A stretch of DNA of 8,875 nucleotides from contig JBBRLG010000305.1 in assembly GCA_038231495.1 (NCBI GenBank), positions 1 to 8,875 of the forward strand. Direction: 5' to 3'. The notes under the pieces are model-generated. The model was not told the origin of the DNA. It did not search any database and worked only from the letters and a program-made list of their open reading frames with translations. This DNA comes from JBBRLG01 sp038231495 (GTDB lineage Bacteria; Planctomycetota; Planctomycetia; Gemmatales; Gemmataceae). The position numbers and the translations under genes are program-made. Positions 1 to 7,600 of the stretch are shown here, piece after piece (positions within the stretch are counted from its first letter, which is position 1; each line of letters opens with the position of its first letter).

Positions 1-36
1 AGCGTTCCACGGAGCGTTCCACGGAGCGTTCCACGT
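1..36. repeat. 12-bp tandem repeat, three copies
   Basis: Three consecutive 12-mers AGCGTTCCACGG at 1-12, 13-24 and 25-36; the third ends in T instead of G. The array touches the left edge, so the true copy number is unknown. It runs straight into the hairpin at 34-54. Translated on the minus strand it would give repeated Trp-Asn-Ala-Pro, which looks like repeat DNA rather than protein. Confidence 0.9.
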
Positions 37-54
37 CGGGCTTACGCCCCGACG
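34..54. repeat. Short palindromic intergenic repeat (hairpin)
   Basis: CGTCGGG (34-40) and CCCGACG (48-54) are perfect inverted arms around a 7-nt loop. It lies 42 nt downstream of the orf190 stop, without a following T-run on the minus strand, so a classical terminator is not supported. It resembles the short palindromic units scattered through planctomycete intergenic DNA; that resemblance is from memory. Confidence 0.65.
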
Positions 55-95
55 CTCGCCAAGACAGTTCGTGACTTTAAGCAATAATCCGCGTT

Positions 96-668
96 TCATG
101 GCTTGCCCCCCCGCGGTTCGCGGCCCGAACTGGAACGGCTCGGCGCTTGCAAAAACTCGTTCTCGGCGACTCCGTCCGCGCGGGCCGGCAGCTTGCCGGC
201 GAGCTTGTGCATGGCCAGATCGATGGGGATATGGACAACACCTTTGTCGCGGTCCAGCCAGCCGCTTTTGCGCAAGTACGTCTCTTCGTCCGCAGCCTGT
301 CCTTTGGCGGTGCCCAGGCGGCTGCGGCCGCTGTCGTGGTCCGGCGACGACGGGTCCAACCCTTCCAGGCGCGGGTTGGGGTCGATGCCGCTCCGCTCCG
401 TGCCGGGTTGAAGGGGGCCGGGCCGGGTCCGTGGCTCCTGGGTCGAACCGGCCTGCTCGGCGGTGTTCCACGGCAGCTCTGACCGTTTCACCGCATTCTC
501 GTGGCGGATGTAGGCGACGAACAGCCACCAAAGCAGCGCGGCGCTGACCACGCAAATGGCAGCCAGGCAAACGCCGAAGGTCACGACGCCCTTGTAACTG
601 GCGTCGCTGCGCTCGTAGCGCACCGACGGGTTGACCGGGTTGTCCGTCGGCAGGTGGGTGTCACTCAT
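96..668 (-). CDS. Single-pass membrane protein of unknown function, last gene seen in the act operon
   Basis: 190 residues, no assigned function. It has a short polar N terminus, one strong transmembrane helix (about 28-53) followed by a polar, Pro/Gly-rich and probably disordered linker, and a compact C-terminal block at about 131-163 containing SGWLDRDKGVVHIPIDLAM. This block, with the PNPRLEG stretch (97-103), resembles what I recall from small proteins encoded beside ACIII and cytochrome oxidase genes in Planctomycetota, Acidobacteria and Verrucomicrobia; that recollection was not checked. There are no heme or Cys-rich motifs. The start overlaps the actF 3' end by 8 nt and has GGAGG at 677-681, 8 nt upstream, so co-translation with actF is likely. 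It may be an accessory or assembly subunit of ACIII or of a terminal oxidase (compare the extra small subunits reported in purified ACIII). Gene is real with good confidence; role is inference. Confidence 0.85.
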   Translation of the reverse strand: MSDTHLPTDNPVNPSVRYERSDASYKGVVTFGVCLAAICVVSAALLWWLFVAYIRHENAVKRSELPWNTAEQAGSTQEPRTRPGPLQPGTERSGIDPNPRLEGLDPSSPDHDSGRSRLGTAKGQAADEETYLRKSGWLDRDKGVVHIPIDLAMHKLAGKLPARADGVAENEFLQAPSRSSSGREPRGGKP

Positions 669-1827
669 GGGCCAGTCCTCCCTCCGGCGTTATTACAAGA
701 GTCGGGTCCGGCACCGTCGTGGGCCGTAGCCACAGAAAGCAGGCCAGCCACACGCCGCCGACGCCGCACGAGGCCAGCGGGTACAGCCAAAAAAGGTCGC
801 GATTGTCCGAAAAAGCCGGGGCGATCATCCAAAACAAGTCGATGAACCGCATCCCGAAGACCAGCAGCGCCACGCCCATCAAGGCGCGCGGGTTGTCCTT
901 GACGCCTGCGGACAGGAGCAGCGCGAACGGCACCGCGAACTGGAGCAGGACGAGCAGAAACGCCATGCCCGACCACACGTCCTGGGACCGGCGGACGTAC
1001 CACGGAATTTCCTCGCGCAGGTTGCCCGACCAGATCAGCAAATACTGCGAGAATTGCAGGTACATCCACACCATGACGAACGCCATGAGCAGGTTGCCGA
1101 GGTCACGCAACACCTGCCGGTCGGCGGCCGGGTTGAACCGGCACACGACCGCCACGCCGAAGGCGAAGGCGCTCAGGATCATGCCGACGCCGAACAGTGC
1201 CCCGTAGATGGTCGAAAACCATTTCGGCTCCGGCTCCAGCGACATGGCCCAGTCGATCGACGCGAACGTTATGGTGAAGCCGAACAGGGCGAGGCCGATG
1301 CCGCTGACCATGCCGACGCGCCGGCGTTGGTCTTCCGTCGGCGGCACCGCACCGGTCGGCCGTTGCCGGGTAACGAGGTACGCGGAACCGATCCACACGA
1401 GGAAGTAGAAGGCGGCACGGCCCAGGAAGCTCGGCACGTTGAGGTAGTAGACGGTCTTGCGCGCCAGTTCGGCGTCATTGGCGACCAGCTCGTGGTTGGC
1501 CCAGGGATAAACCAGCGCCAGGCCGAGCAGCAACGGCAGGAACAACAGTGCCAGCAGCGGCAGCGTGCGCGCCGCCGGGCCGAGGACGGGCCGCAGCTGG
1601 TCGGCCCAGGCACCGCCGGTCAATCGGCCAATTTGCAGGAGAGCCAGGCCCCCCAGGCTCACACTCAGCCACGGCAGGAACGCAATCAAGTAGGCGCGGA
1701 AGAACGACGCCGGACTGACCAGGCCGTAGAGCGCGCAGACCGCCAGTGCCAAAACCCCCACCCCCAGGGGGACGAGCGGGCCGGGCAACGGCACGGTGCG
1801 GTGGTTGGCTGCGCCGGCGACGTTCAC
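661..1827 (-). CDS. actF: ActF, second NrfD-like membrane subunit of Alternative Complex III
   Basis: Integral membrane protein of 388 residues with about ten hydrophobic helices (near 17-37, 43-66, 88-107, 134-152, 172-195, 204-228, 243-265, 285-308, 314-336, 345-366). The block FASIDWAMSLEPEPKWFSTI (188-207) is the recognisable ActF signature; from memory most homologues have a shorter SLEPxWFSTIYG here, so the second EP may be a small insertion. ActF is related to ActC and forms the other half of the membrane core; it is proposed to take part in proton movement rather than quinol binding. The start is GTG, overlapping the actE stop as GTGA, with GGAGG at 1835-1839, 7 nt upstream. The 3' end overlaps the start of the next gene by 8 nt. 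No sign of damage. Confidence 0.93.
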   Translation of the reverse strand: MNVAGAANHRTVPLPGPLVPLGVGVLALAVCALYGLVSPASFFRAYLIAFLPWLSVSLGGLALLQIGRLTGGAWADQLRPVLGPAARTLPLLALLFLPLLLGLALVYPWANHELVANDAELARKTVYYLNVPSFLGRAAFYFLVWIGSAYLVTRQRPTGAVPPTEDQRRRVGMVSGIGLALFGFTITFASIDWAMSLEPEPKWFSTIYGALFGVGMILSAFAFGVAVVCRFNPAADRQVLRDLGNLLMAFVMVWMYLQFSQYLLIWSGNLREEIPWYVRRSQDVWSGMAFLLVLLQFAVPFALLLSAGVKDNPRALMGVALLVFGMRFIDLFWMIAPAFSDNRDLFWLYPLASCGVGGVWLACFLWLRPTTVPDPTLVITPEGGLAHE

Positions 1828-2525
1828 GGCTTAGCCTCCGTTTCCAGGCGTTTACGATCTTCAGCCGACAGGTCGGTAAGCCGGGCGTTCTGACTCAGTT
1901 GCAGGGCGCGGACGTAGGCGATGATCTCCCAGCGTTCCGTCGGCGGGATTTGGCTCGCGTAACTGGGCATACCGCCGTGGCCGCGCGTAATCACGTTGAA
2001 GAAGTGCCCGACCGACGCCTCCCGGAGTCGTTGCGTGTGGTACGACGGCGGCCGCAAGTAGCCGCGCTGCACGACGACGCCGCGGCCGGTGCCGACGCGG
2101 TCGTGGCAGACGGCGCAGTAGATGTTGAACTGCTCGCGGCCGTGTTTCAGACGCTCTTCGGTGATCGGGAACGGAAACTCGGTCGCGACCGCGTCGTCCT
2201 TGCCGTCCTTCGTTTGCGTGCCGGCAAACAGCAGGTCGTCCGCGCGCAGGTGGCCGCGCGCGACCGTGCCCTCTTCCAGCGGGCGGGCGGAACTGCCGTC
2301 GGGGAAGAGGGTGCTCTCTTGCAGGGGCTTGTAATGCGGCTGGCGGGCCATTTCTTGCTGACAGCCGGTTGTCAGTAATAGTGCCAAAACCCCGGCGCTT
2401 GCGAAATTCCACCGCCTTTTTGGAGTGCGGCGCTTTGCCGCCGCTTTCTTTGGTTTTGTACCACCGGCCCCGAAAAGAAAGCGGCGGCAAAGCGCCGCAC
2501 TCCAAAAGGTATCGCGGGTACTCAT
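1824..2525 (-). CDS. actE: ActE, monoheme cytochrome c lipoprotein of Alternative Complex III, with a repeat-extended N terminus
   Basis: Monoheme cytochrome c, 233 residues. The heme site is CAVCH at 137-141 and Met186 in GHGGMPSYA is the likely axial ligand. A hydrophobic segment (about 41-51) ends in LTTGC with Cys55 as the probable lipidated residue, so the mature protein is likely a membrane-anchored periplasmic lipoprotein. The ATG at 2525 shares ATGA with the actD stop and has GGAGGT 6 nt upstream; an in-frame ATG at 2618 lies inside actD and has no such support. Residues about 6-37 are encoded by a 95-bp inverted repeat (2415-2509), which gives an abnormally long, Lys/Arg-rich n-region before the signal core. 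No ATG, GTG or usable TTG lies between the repeat and the hydrophobic core, so the repeat must be translated if the protein is made. The heme domain looks intact. It is thought to receive electrons within ACIII and pass them on. Confidence 0.93.
   Translation of the reverse strand: MSTRDTFWSAALCRRFLFGAGGTKPKKAAAKRRTPKRRWNFASAGVLALLLTTGCQQEMARQPHYKPLQESTLFPDGSSARPLEEGTVARGHLRADDLLFAGTQTKDGKDDAVATEFPFPITEERLKHGREQFNIYCAVCHDRVGTGRGVVVQRGYLRPPSYHTQRLREASVGHFFNVITRGHGGMPSYASQIPPTERWEIIAYVRALQLSQNARLTDLSAEDRKRLETEAKP
2415..2509. repeat. 95-bp palindromic repeat element inside the 5' end of actE
   Basis: Arms at 2415-2451 (37 bp) and 2474-2509 (36 bp) are perfect inverted copies except for one extra T, separated by a 22-nt loop. 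The core of each arm reads GGAGTGCGGCGCTTTGCCGC. The size and terminal palindrome look like a miniature non-autonomous element or REP-type unit. It lies within codons 6-37 of actE and leaves the frame open. I see no clear target-site duplication and no transposase. Confidence 0.9.
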
Positions 2526-3055
2526 TGCGGCACCTCCGTTACTTCCCGCGCGCCGAGGCCGGCGAGGAACTCCGCCGTCTGGTGGGCGTCGAACTTCGGG
2601 TCGTTGGCCATGACGCACAGAAAAAACCGGTCGCGACTGGCCAGCGCGAAGCGCGGCACATTGAACAGCGGGTGGTAGGGCATCGGCAATCCATTGAGCG
2701 CGAGCATACCCAGCACTGCGGCCAGGGAAGCCCCCAGGATGGTCAACTCGAACGTCACCGGAATGAACATCGGCCAGCTGTGCAGCGGCCGGCCGCCCAC
2801 GTTGAACGGGTAGGCAACCGCCAACGCCCAGTACTGAAAAGCGTAACCGCCCACCCCGCCCAGGATGCCGCCGAGGAGGATGAGGTAGGGCAGGATCGTC
2901 GTGCGGATGGCCATGGCCTCGTTCAGCCCCTCGACGGGGAACGGCGTGTAGGCGTCCATGCGCGTGTAGCCGGCCTCGCGCGTGCGCCGGGCCGCATGAA
3001 CCAGGGCGGTCGCGTCGGCGAACTCGGCGGCGACGCCGTACAGGGGTAGGTTCAT
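2522..3055 (-). CDS. actD: ActD, DUF3341-family membrane subunit of Alternative Complex III
   Basis: Protein of 177 residues matching the DUF3341/ActD pattern: an N-terminal soluble part beginning LYGVAAEFADATALVHAAR, a YTRMDAYTPFPVEGLNEAM stretch (30-48), two transmembrane helices (about 53-77 and 98-121), a linker rich in Pro and Trp, and a C-terminal soluble tail with FALASRDRFFLCV (136-148). It has no heme or Fe-S motif. In ACIII structures ActD is a small subunit with two helices packed against ActC; its function is structural or unclear. The start is supported by GGAGG at 3063-3067, 7 nt upstream. Its TGA stop overlaps the actE start as ATGA, so the two are translationally coupled. Upstream lies the repeat-filled gap after actC, but the ribosome site is outside the repeat and looks intact. 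Confidence 0.93.
   Translation of the reverse strand: MNLPLYGVAAEFADATALVHAARRTREAGYTRMDAYTPFPVEGLNEAMAIRTTILPYLILLGGILGGVGGYAFQYWALAVAYPFNVGGRPLHSWPMFIPVTFELTILGASLAAVLGMLALNGLPMPYHPLFNVPRFALASRDRFFLCVMANDPKFDAHQTAEFLAGLGAREVTEVPQ
2532..2537 (-). promoter_or_regulatory. Ribosome binding site of actE
   Basis: GGAGGT lies 6 nt before the ATG at 2525, inside the 3' end of actD. Together with the ATGA overlap it fixes the actE start upstream of the inserted palindrome. Confidence 0.8.
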
Positions 3056-3096
3056 GGCACGCCCTCCGCGACGTTGGTTTGCTCGTACCCGTTCAC

Positions 3097-3199
3097 TCCC
3101 CCCCTTACGAAGGGGGGGTAGGGGGGGGTGGAGAGAGCGTCATGACCGAGCGCTTCCATCGTTCTAACCCCCCCTGCCCCCCCTTCGTAAGGGGGGGAA
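3097..3199. repeat. MITE-like inverted-repeat element between actC and actD
   Basis: Left arm 3097-3129 and right arm 3167-3199 are near-perfect inverted copies around a roughly 37-nt unique centre. Each arm is itself a hairpin: C7-TTACGAA-G7 at 3098-3118 and C7-TTCGTAA-G7 at 3177-3197. Inside these lie further runs, G8 at 3121-3128 and C7 at 3168-3174. Adjacent G-runs could also form a quadruplex. It fills most of the only long gap in the operon. No transposase or evident target duplication is present. Confidence 0.88.
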
Positions 3200-3218
3200 A
3201 GTTGCTGCGGATGCACGG

Positions 3219-4607
3219 TTAAGTTTCCTCTTTCACATGAGCCTCGGGCAGGAGGGTCCGCATCTCGAAGATCGAAATCACCGGCAAGAAGCGGACGAAC
3301 AGGAACAAGAGGGCCACAAAGAGGCCCATCGTGCCGACGTAGGTGGCCCAGTCCCATACCGTGCCGCGGTACTCGCCCCACGACGACGGCACAAAATCGC
3401 GGTGCAGGCTGACCACGACGATGACGAACCGCTCCAGCCACATGCCGACGTTGACGATGAACGCGATGACGAACAGAATCATCGGGCTGGTGCGCACCGA
3501 CCGGAACCACAGCGCCTGCGGCGTAATGACGTTGCAGAAGATCAAAGCCCAGTAAAACGGAGCGTAAGGCCCCATCGCGCGGTTTTCCGTCAAGTACACC
3601 TCATAGGGGTTGCCGCTGTAGAACGCCGCGAACGCCTCCATGCCGTAGCCGTAGGCGACGATCAACCCGGTGGCCAGCAGGATTTTCGCCATGTTTTGCA
3701 GGTGCCGGCTCGTGATGAAATCTTCCAGGCCGTAGACGTAGCGGATCGGGATGGCGAGCGTCAGCACCATCGCGAAGCCGGAATAAATGGCTCCCGCGAC
3801 GAAGTAGGGCGGAAAGATCGTCGAGTGCCAACCCGGCACGATGGCGACGGCGAAGTCGAAGCTAACGACCGTATGCACCGACACGACCAGGGGCGTCGCC
3901 AGGCCGGCCAGGAGTAGGTAGGCGGTTTCGTAGCGGTGCCAGTGCCGGGCCGAGCCGCGCCAACCCATTGCCAGGATGCCGTAGACGACGCGGGCGAACC
4001 GGTTGCTGGTGCGGTCGCGCAGCGTGGCGAGGTCGGGGATCAGGCCGACGAACCAAAACAGGAGCGACACCGTGCCGTAAGTCGAGATGGCGAATACGTC
4101 CCATACCAGCGGGCTACGGAACTGCGGCCACAACTCCATCGTGTTGGGGTAGGGCATCAGCCAGTAGAAGAACCACGGCCGACCCATGTGCATCAGCGGG
4201 AAGACGCACGCACAAGCGACCGCGAACAGCGTCATCGCTTCGGCGAAGCGGTTGATCGACGTGCGCCACTTCTGCTTCAGCAGCAGGAGGATCGCGGAAA
4301 TGAGCGTGCCCGCGTGGCCGATGCCGATCCACCACACGAGGTTGACGATGGCAAAACCCCAGCCGACCGGCACGTTGACTCCCCAGACGCCAACCCCCTC
4401 GTAAAGGACATAGGCGAGGGAGTACATCAGCACCATGACGAGCAGGAACGCGCAGCCGAAGCCGACCCACCAGTAGCGGGGCGCGGGCCGGCTCAGGACG
4501 ATCGAGCTGATCTTTTCGGTGATCGAGCCGAACGTGTAGCCCGGCCCGATGATGGCCCGGTCGTCCTTCGGCCCCGGCGGACTCGCCTTGTCGGTGTCGC
4601 TGGCCAT
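3219..4607 (-). CDS. actC: ActC, NrfD/PsrC-type quinol-interacting membrane subunit of Alternative Complex III
   Basis: Integral membrane protein of 462 residues. I count about ten hydrophobic helices (near 46-69, 84-110, 120-140, 169-190, 227-250, 266-288, 305-328, 349-365, 375-400, 417-440), typical of the NrfD/PsrC family. Recognisable conserved pieces are the HAGTLISAIL helix around 98-107, MHMGRPW at 139-145, WHRYETAYLLLAGLATPLVV at 223-242, PGWHSTIFPPYFV at 258-270 and MWLERF at 389-394. In ACIII this subunit, with the Fe-S domain of ActB docked on it, carries the quinol oxidation site and may contribute to proton movement; that is family knowledge. The start is 6 nt after the actB stop with no clear GGAGG, so translation is probably coupled to actB. 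The product is full length. A 163-nt gap containing an inverted-repeat element follows, the only loose junction in the operon. Confidence 0.95.
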   Translation of the reverse strand: MASDTDKASPPGPKDDRAIIGPGYTFGSITEKISSIVLSRPAPRYWWVGFGCAFLLVMVLMYSLAYVLYEGVGVWGVNVPVGWGFAIVNLVWWIGIGHAGTLISAILLLLKQKWRTSINRFAEAMTLFAVACACVFPLMHMGRPWFFYWLMPYPNTMELWPQFRSPLVWDVFAISTYGTVSLLFWFVGLIPDLATLRDRTSNRFARVVYGILAMGWRGSARHWHRYETAYLLLAGLATPLVVSVHTVVSFDFAVAIVPGWHSTIFPPYFVAGAIYSGFAMVLTLAIPIRYVYGLEDFITSRHLQNMAKILLATGLIVAYGYGMEAFAAFYSGNPYEVYLTENRAMGPYAPFYWALIFCNVITPQALWFRSVRTSPMILFVIAFIVNVGMWLERFVIVVVSLHRDFVPSSWGEYRGTVWDWATYVGTMGLFVALLFLFVRFLPVISIFEMRTLLPEAHVKEET

Positions 4608-4613
4608 GACGCG

Positions 4614-7600
4614 TTACTTCGGTTCGAGTTCGGGGTTCGGGTTACGGACCGCCGCCAGATACGTCGTCCGCGGGTTCGTGTTCAGTTCCGTCAACAGGCC
4701 GTAGTTGAGCGGGTCGGCCTGGCGCTGGGCCACGCGGCTTTTCTTGCCGCGGTCGCCGGTCGAGTTGAGGTCGCCAAACACAATGGCGCCGGCGGGGCAC
4801 GCGGCCTGGCAGGCGGTGACCACGTCGCCGTCGCGGATCGGCCGGCCCTGGTTGCGCGCCTCGATTTCCGCGCCGCGGATGCGCTGCACGCAGTAGGTAC
4901 ACTTCTCCATGACGCCACGGCTGCGGACCGTCACGTCGGGGTTGTTGAGCAGTTTCATCGTGGGCGTGGCGTAGTCGGCGTATTGAAGGAAGTTGAACCG
5001 CCGCACTTTGTAGGGGCAGTTGTTGGAGCAGTAGCGCGTGCCGACGCAGCGGTTGTAGGTCATTTCATTGAGGCCGTCGGGGCTGTGCGTGGTCGCTTCG
5101 ACGGGGCAGACCAACTCGCACGGGGCGTTTTCACAGTGCATACACGGCACCGGCTGGAAATAGACCCTTTTCGGATCGTTTTCGTCGTTGCCTTCAAAGT
5201 AGCGGTCGATGCGCAGCCAGTGCATCTCGTGGCCGCGCGTCACCTCCGTCTTGCCAACGACGGGGATATTATTCTCGGCCTGGCAGGCGACGACGCAGGC
5301 GCTGCAGCCGGTACACGCCCCCAGGTCGATCGACATGCCCCATTTGTAGTTGTCGTACTTCCACTCGTCGGGGTTGTAGAGGGTCAGCGGGTGCTTCTTG
5401 TCTTCTTTCGCGCTGCCGCCGCGGGCCGCTTTTTCGCGGGCCTCGTCCGAGGCGAAATGGGCGTCCTCCTTGTAGCGCTCCAGCGACCCGGCGCGAATGA
5501 TGCCGCGCTCCTTGGCCGCGTGCGACTGGTCGTCCAGCGACTTGTCCATCGGGTGGTGTGCCTGGGTGCAGGCCAGCGTAAAGCGTTCGGCGGTCTTCAC
5601 GAGTTTCGCACCGCTGCCGAAGTACGGCGCGGCCGAGGTCCACAGGGCATAGGCGTTGAAGCCGATGTTGCTGCCCAGCTTGCCGGCGTGCTGGCGGCCG
5701 TAGCCGAAGTGAACGGTAATCGTGCCGTCCGCCTGGCCGGGCATGATCCAAACCGGGGCCTTGACCTTGCGACCCTGGTATTCCAGTTCCACGACGTTGA
5801 CAATCGCCTCGCCGTGCGAGCCGCCGTGCGGGCCTTCCTTGGAACCCAAGCCGAGTCGGTTGGCGGTCGCCGGGCTGACGATGATCGCGTTGTCCCAGGT
5901 AAGCTTGGTCAGCGGCTTGGGCAACTCTTGTAACCAGCCGTTGTTGGCGAAACGGCCGTCGTAGATCGTCGGGTCGGGCCGGAACAGGATTTCGTACTCG
6001 CCGCTGGCAGGCTTCGCCGAGGGCTTGATGCGGTCGGCCCAGCCGGCCTTCAGCGCGGTAACGTCCGCGGCCTTGACGGCGGTGTCGGCGACAAAGCCGT
6101 CGTGCAACGCCTTGCGCCAGAAGGTTTCGAGATGCCCGCGGGTGGCCACGTCCCGCTTCGCCCAGTTGCCGGCCCAGTAGTCGCGCACGATCTGATGCCC
6201 GCTGCGCGGCGCTTCTTCCATCAGGTTGGAAAGCAGTTCACACGGCGACACGCCGTTGAAGAGCGGGGCGATGAGCGGCTGCACAATCGCGGCGGTGCCG
6301 TCCTCGGAACGGGCGTCACCCCATGATTCAAGATAATGCGCCTCCGGAATGTGCCAGTCACAATACTGCGCCGTCTCGTCGTTATACATGCCCAGGTGAA
6401 TGCGTAACGGCACCTTCTTCAGCCGGTTCGCGAAGTCCAGATCGACCGGGGCCGTGTACACCGGATTGGCACCGAGGATGAGCAACGTCTCGACCTTGCC
6501 CTGGTCCATGTCGTTTGCGAGTTCCGCCAACGCCGTCATGCCATCGCGCGCCGCGGTCGCTGCCGGCTGCGTCAACAGGACGGTCTTGCCGAGGTTGCCG
6601 AGCTTGGCATTAATCGCGTGGGCCAGGGCATGAACGACAGCCGGCTGGCCGTCGCCGACGATCACTGCGGACGCGCCGGACTTGCCGCGCAGGTCGTTGG
6701 CTACGGCCCGAACCCATTGCGCAGCCGCTGCGGGCAACTCGCCGGTGCCCGCATCCTCGCCCACGTCGAGTAGCCTTGCCAACAGCCGGGCGGCCTGTTC
6801 CACCTGCGCGGCCGACAGTGCGAGGCGGTGGTCGGCGACCATGCCGGTGCCGGTCGGCGTCGGCTCTACAGCATACAGGCGGTTCATCGGTGGCGCGTCG
6901 TCACCCACGCGGCGGCGGGCCGTGAAGTCCCGCGTGTTGAGCAAGTGTCCCGGCCCGCACGCCAGGAAATCCGCGTCCAGCGCCAGGATCACGTCGGCAC
7001 CGCGCAGGTCGTAGCGGACGTTGTACCTTTCCCCGAACGCCAGGCGCGTGCTCTCGGCCGCAGATTCCAAACGGGCCGGCTCGTAGGTGACGTGCCGTGC
7101 GTCGGGCAGGTCTTTGAGCAACATCGCCAGCTGGTCGGCCAGCGTCGGCGACACAACCCCTTCCGTCAGGATGCGGAAGCCGGTGCCCTTGCCGTCCTTC
7201 TTGTTCAGTTGCCGGGTGTAGGCTTCGCGCAACGCCACGCGCGCCTCGCCCCACGAACGAATGCGGCCGCGGTACATAACCGAGCGCGAACGGTCCGGGT
7301 CGTAGAGCGACAGCACGGACGCCTGGGCAAAGGCGTCGGTCGCGCCCAGGTTACGGTTGGTCGGGTGGCTGGGATTGCCTTCAATCTTCGTCGGCCGGCC
7401 CTCGTGACTTTCGACGAGCAGACCCATAGCGGACCCGGCCAACGGCATCGCGGTCGCGAAGTAGAGCGCCTTGCCCGGTACGAGTTGTTCCGGCTGGCGC
7501 GTGTAAGGAACGATCTTCTCGCGCGGCGCTTGCGTGCCGCTGCACCCGGCGAGACCGGCCAGTCCCAAGGAAGCGCCCAACAGCGCCAGGAAGTGGCGGC

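Noticed and set aside
1..99. Partial gene starting ATGA after orf190
   Set aside because: The 33 visible codons are mostly translation of a tandem repeat and a hairpin, so I do not annotate a gene, though the frame is open to the edge.
2526..2618. Longer actE starting at ATG 2618
   Set aside because: The extension lies wholly inside actD and lacks a ribosome site comparable to the GGAGGT and ATGA overlap at 2525.
3097..3199. CRISPR array or rho-independent terminator
   Set aside because: There are only two inverted arms, not spaced direct repeats, and no T-run follows the stems on the transcribed strand.
3052..3510. 152-codon minus-strand frame spanning the end of actC and the gap before actD
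   Set aside because: It overlaps the actC 3' end in another frame, and its C-terminal part is a translation of the inverted-repeat element; no domain is visible.
3936..5933. 665-codon plus-strand open frame
   Set aside because: It lies antisense to the actB-actC genes, has biased Arg/Val/Ala/Gly composition and no recognisable domain; long antisense frames are expected in GC-rich genes with strong third-position bias.
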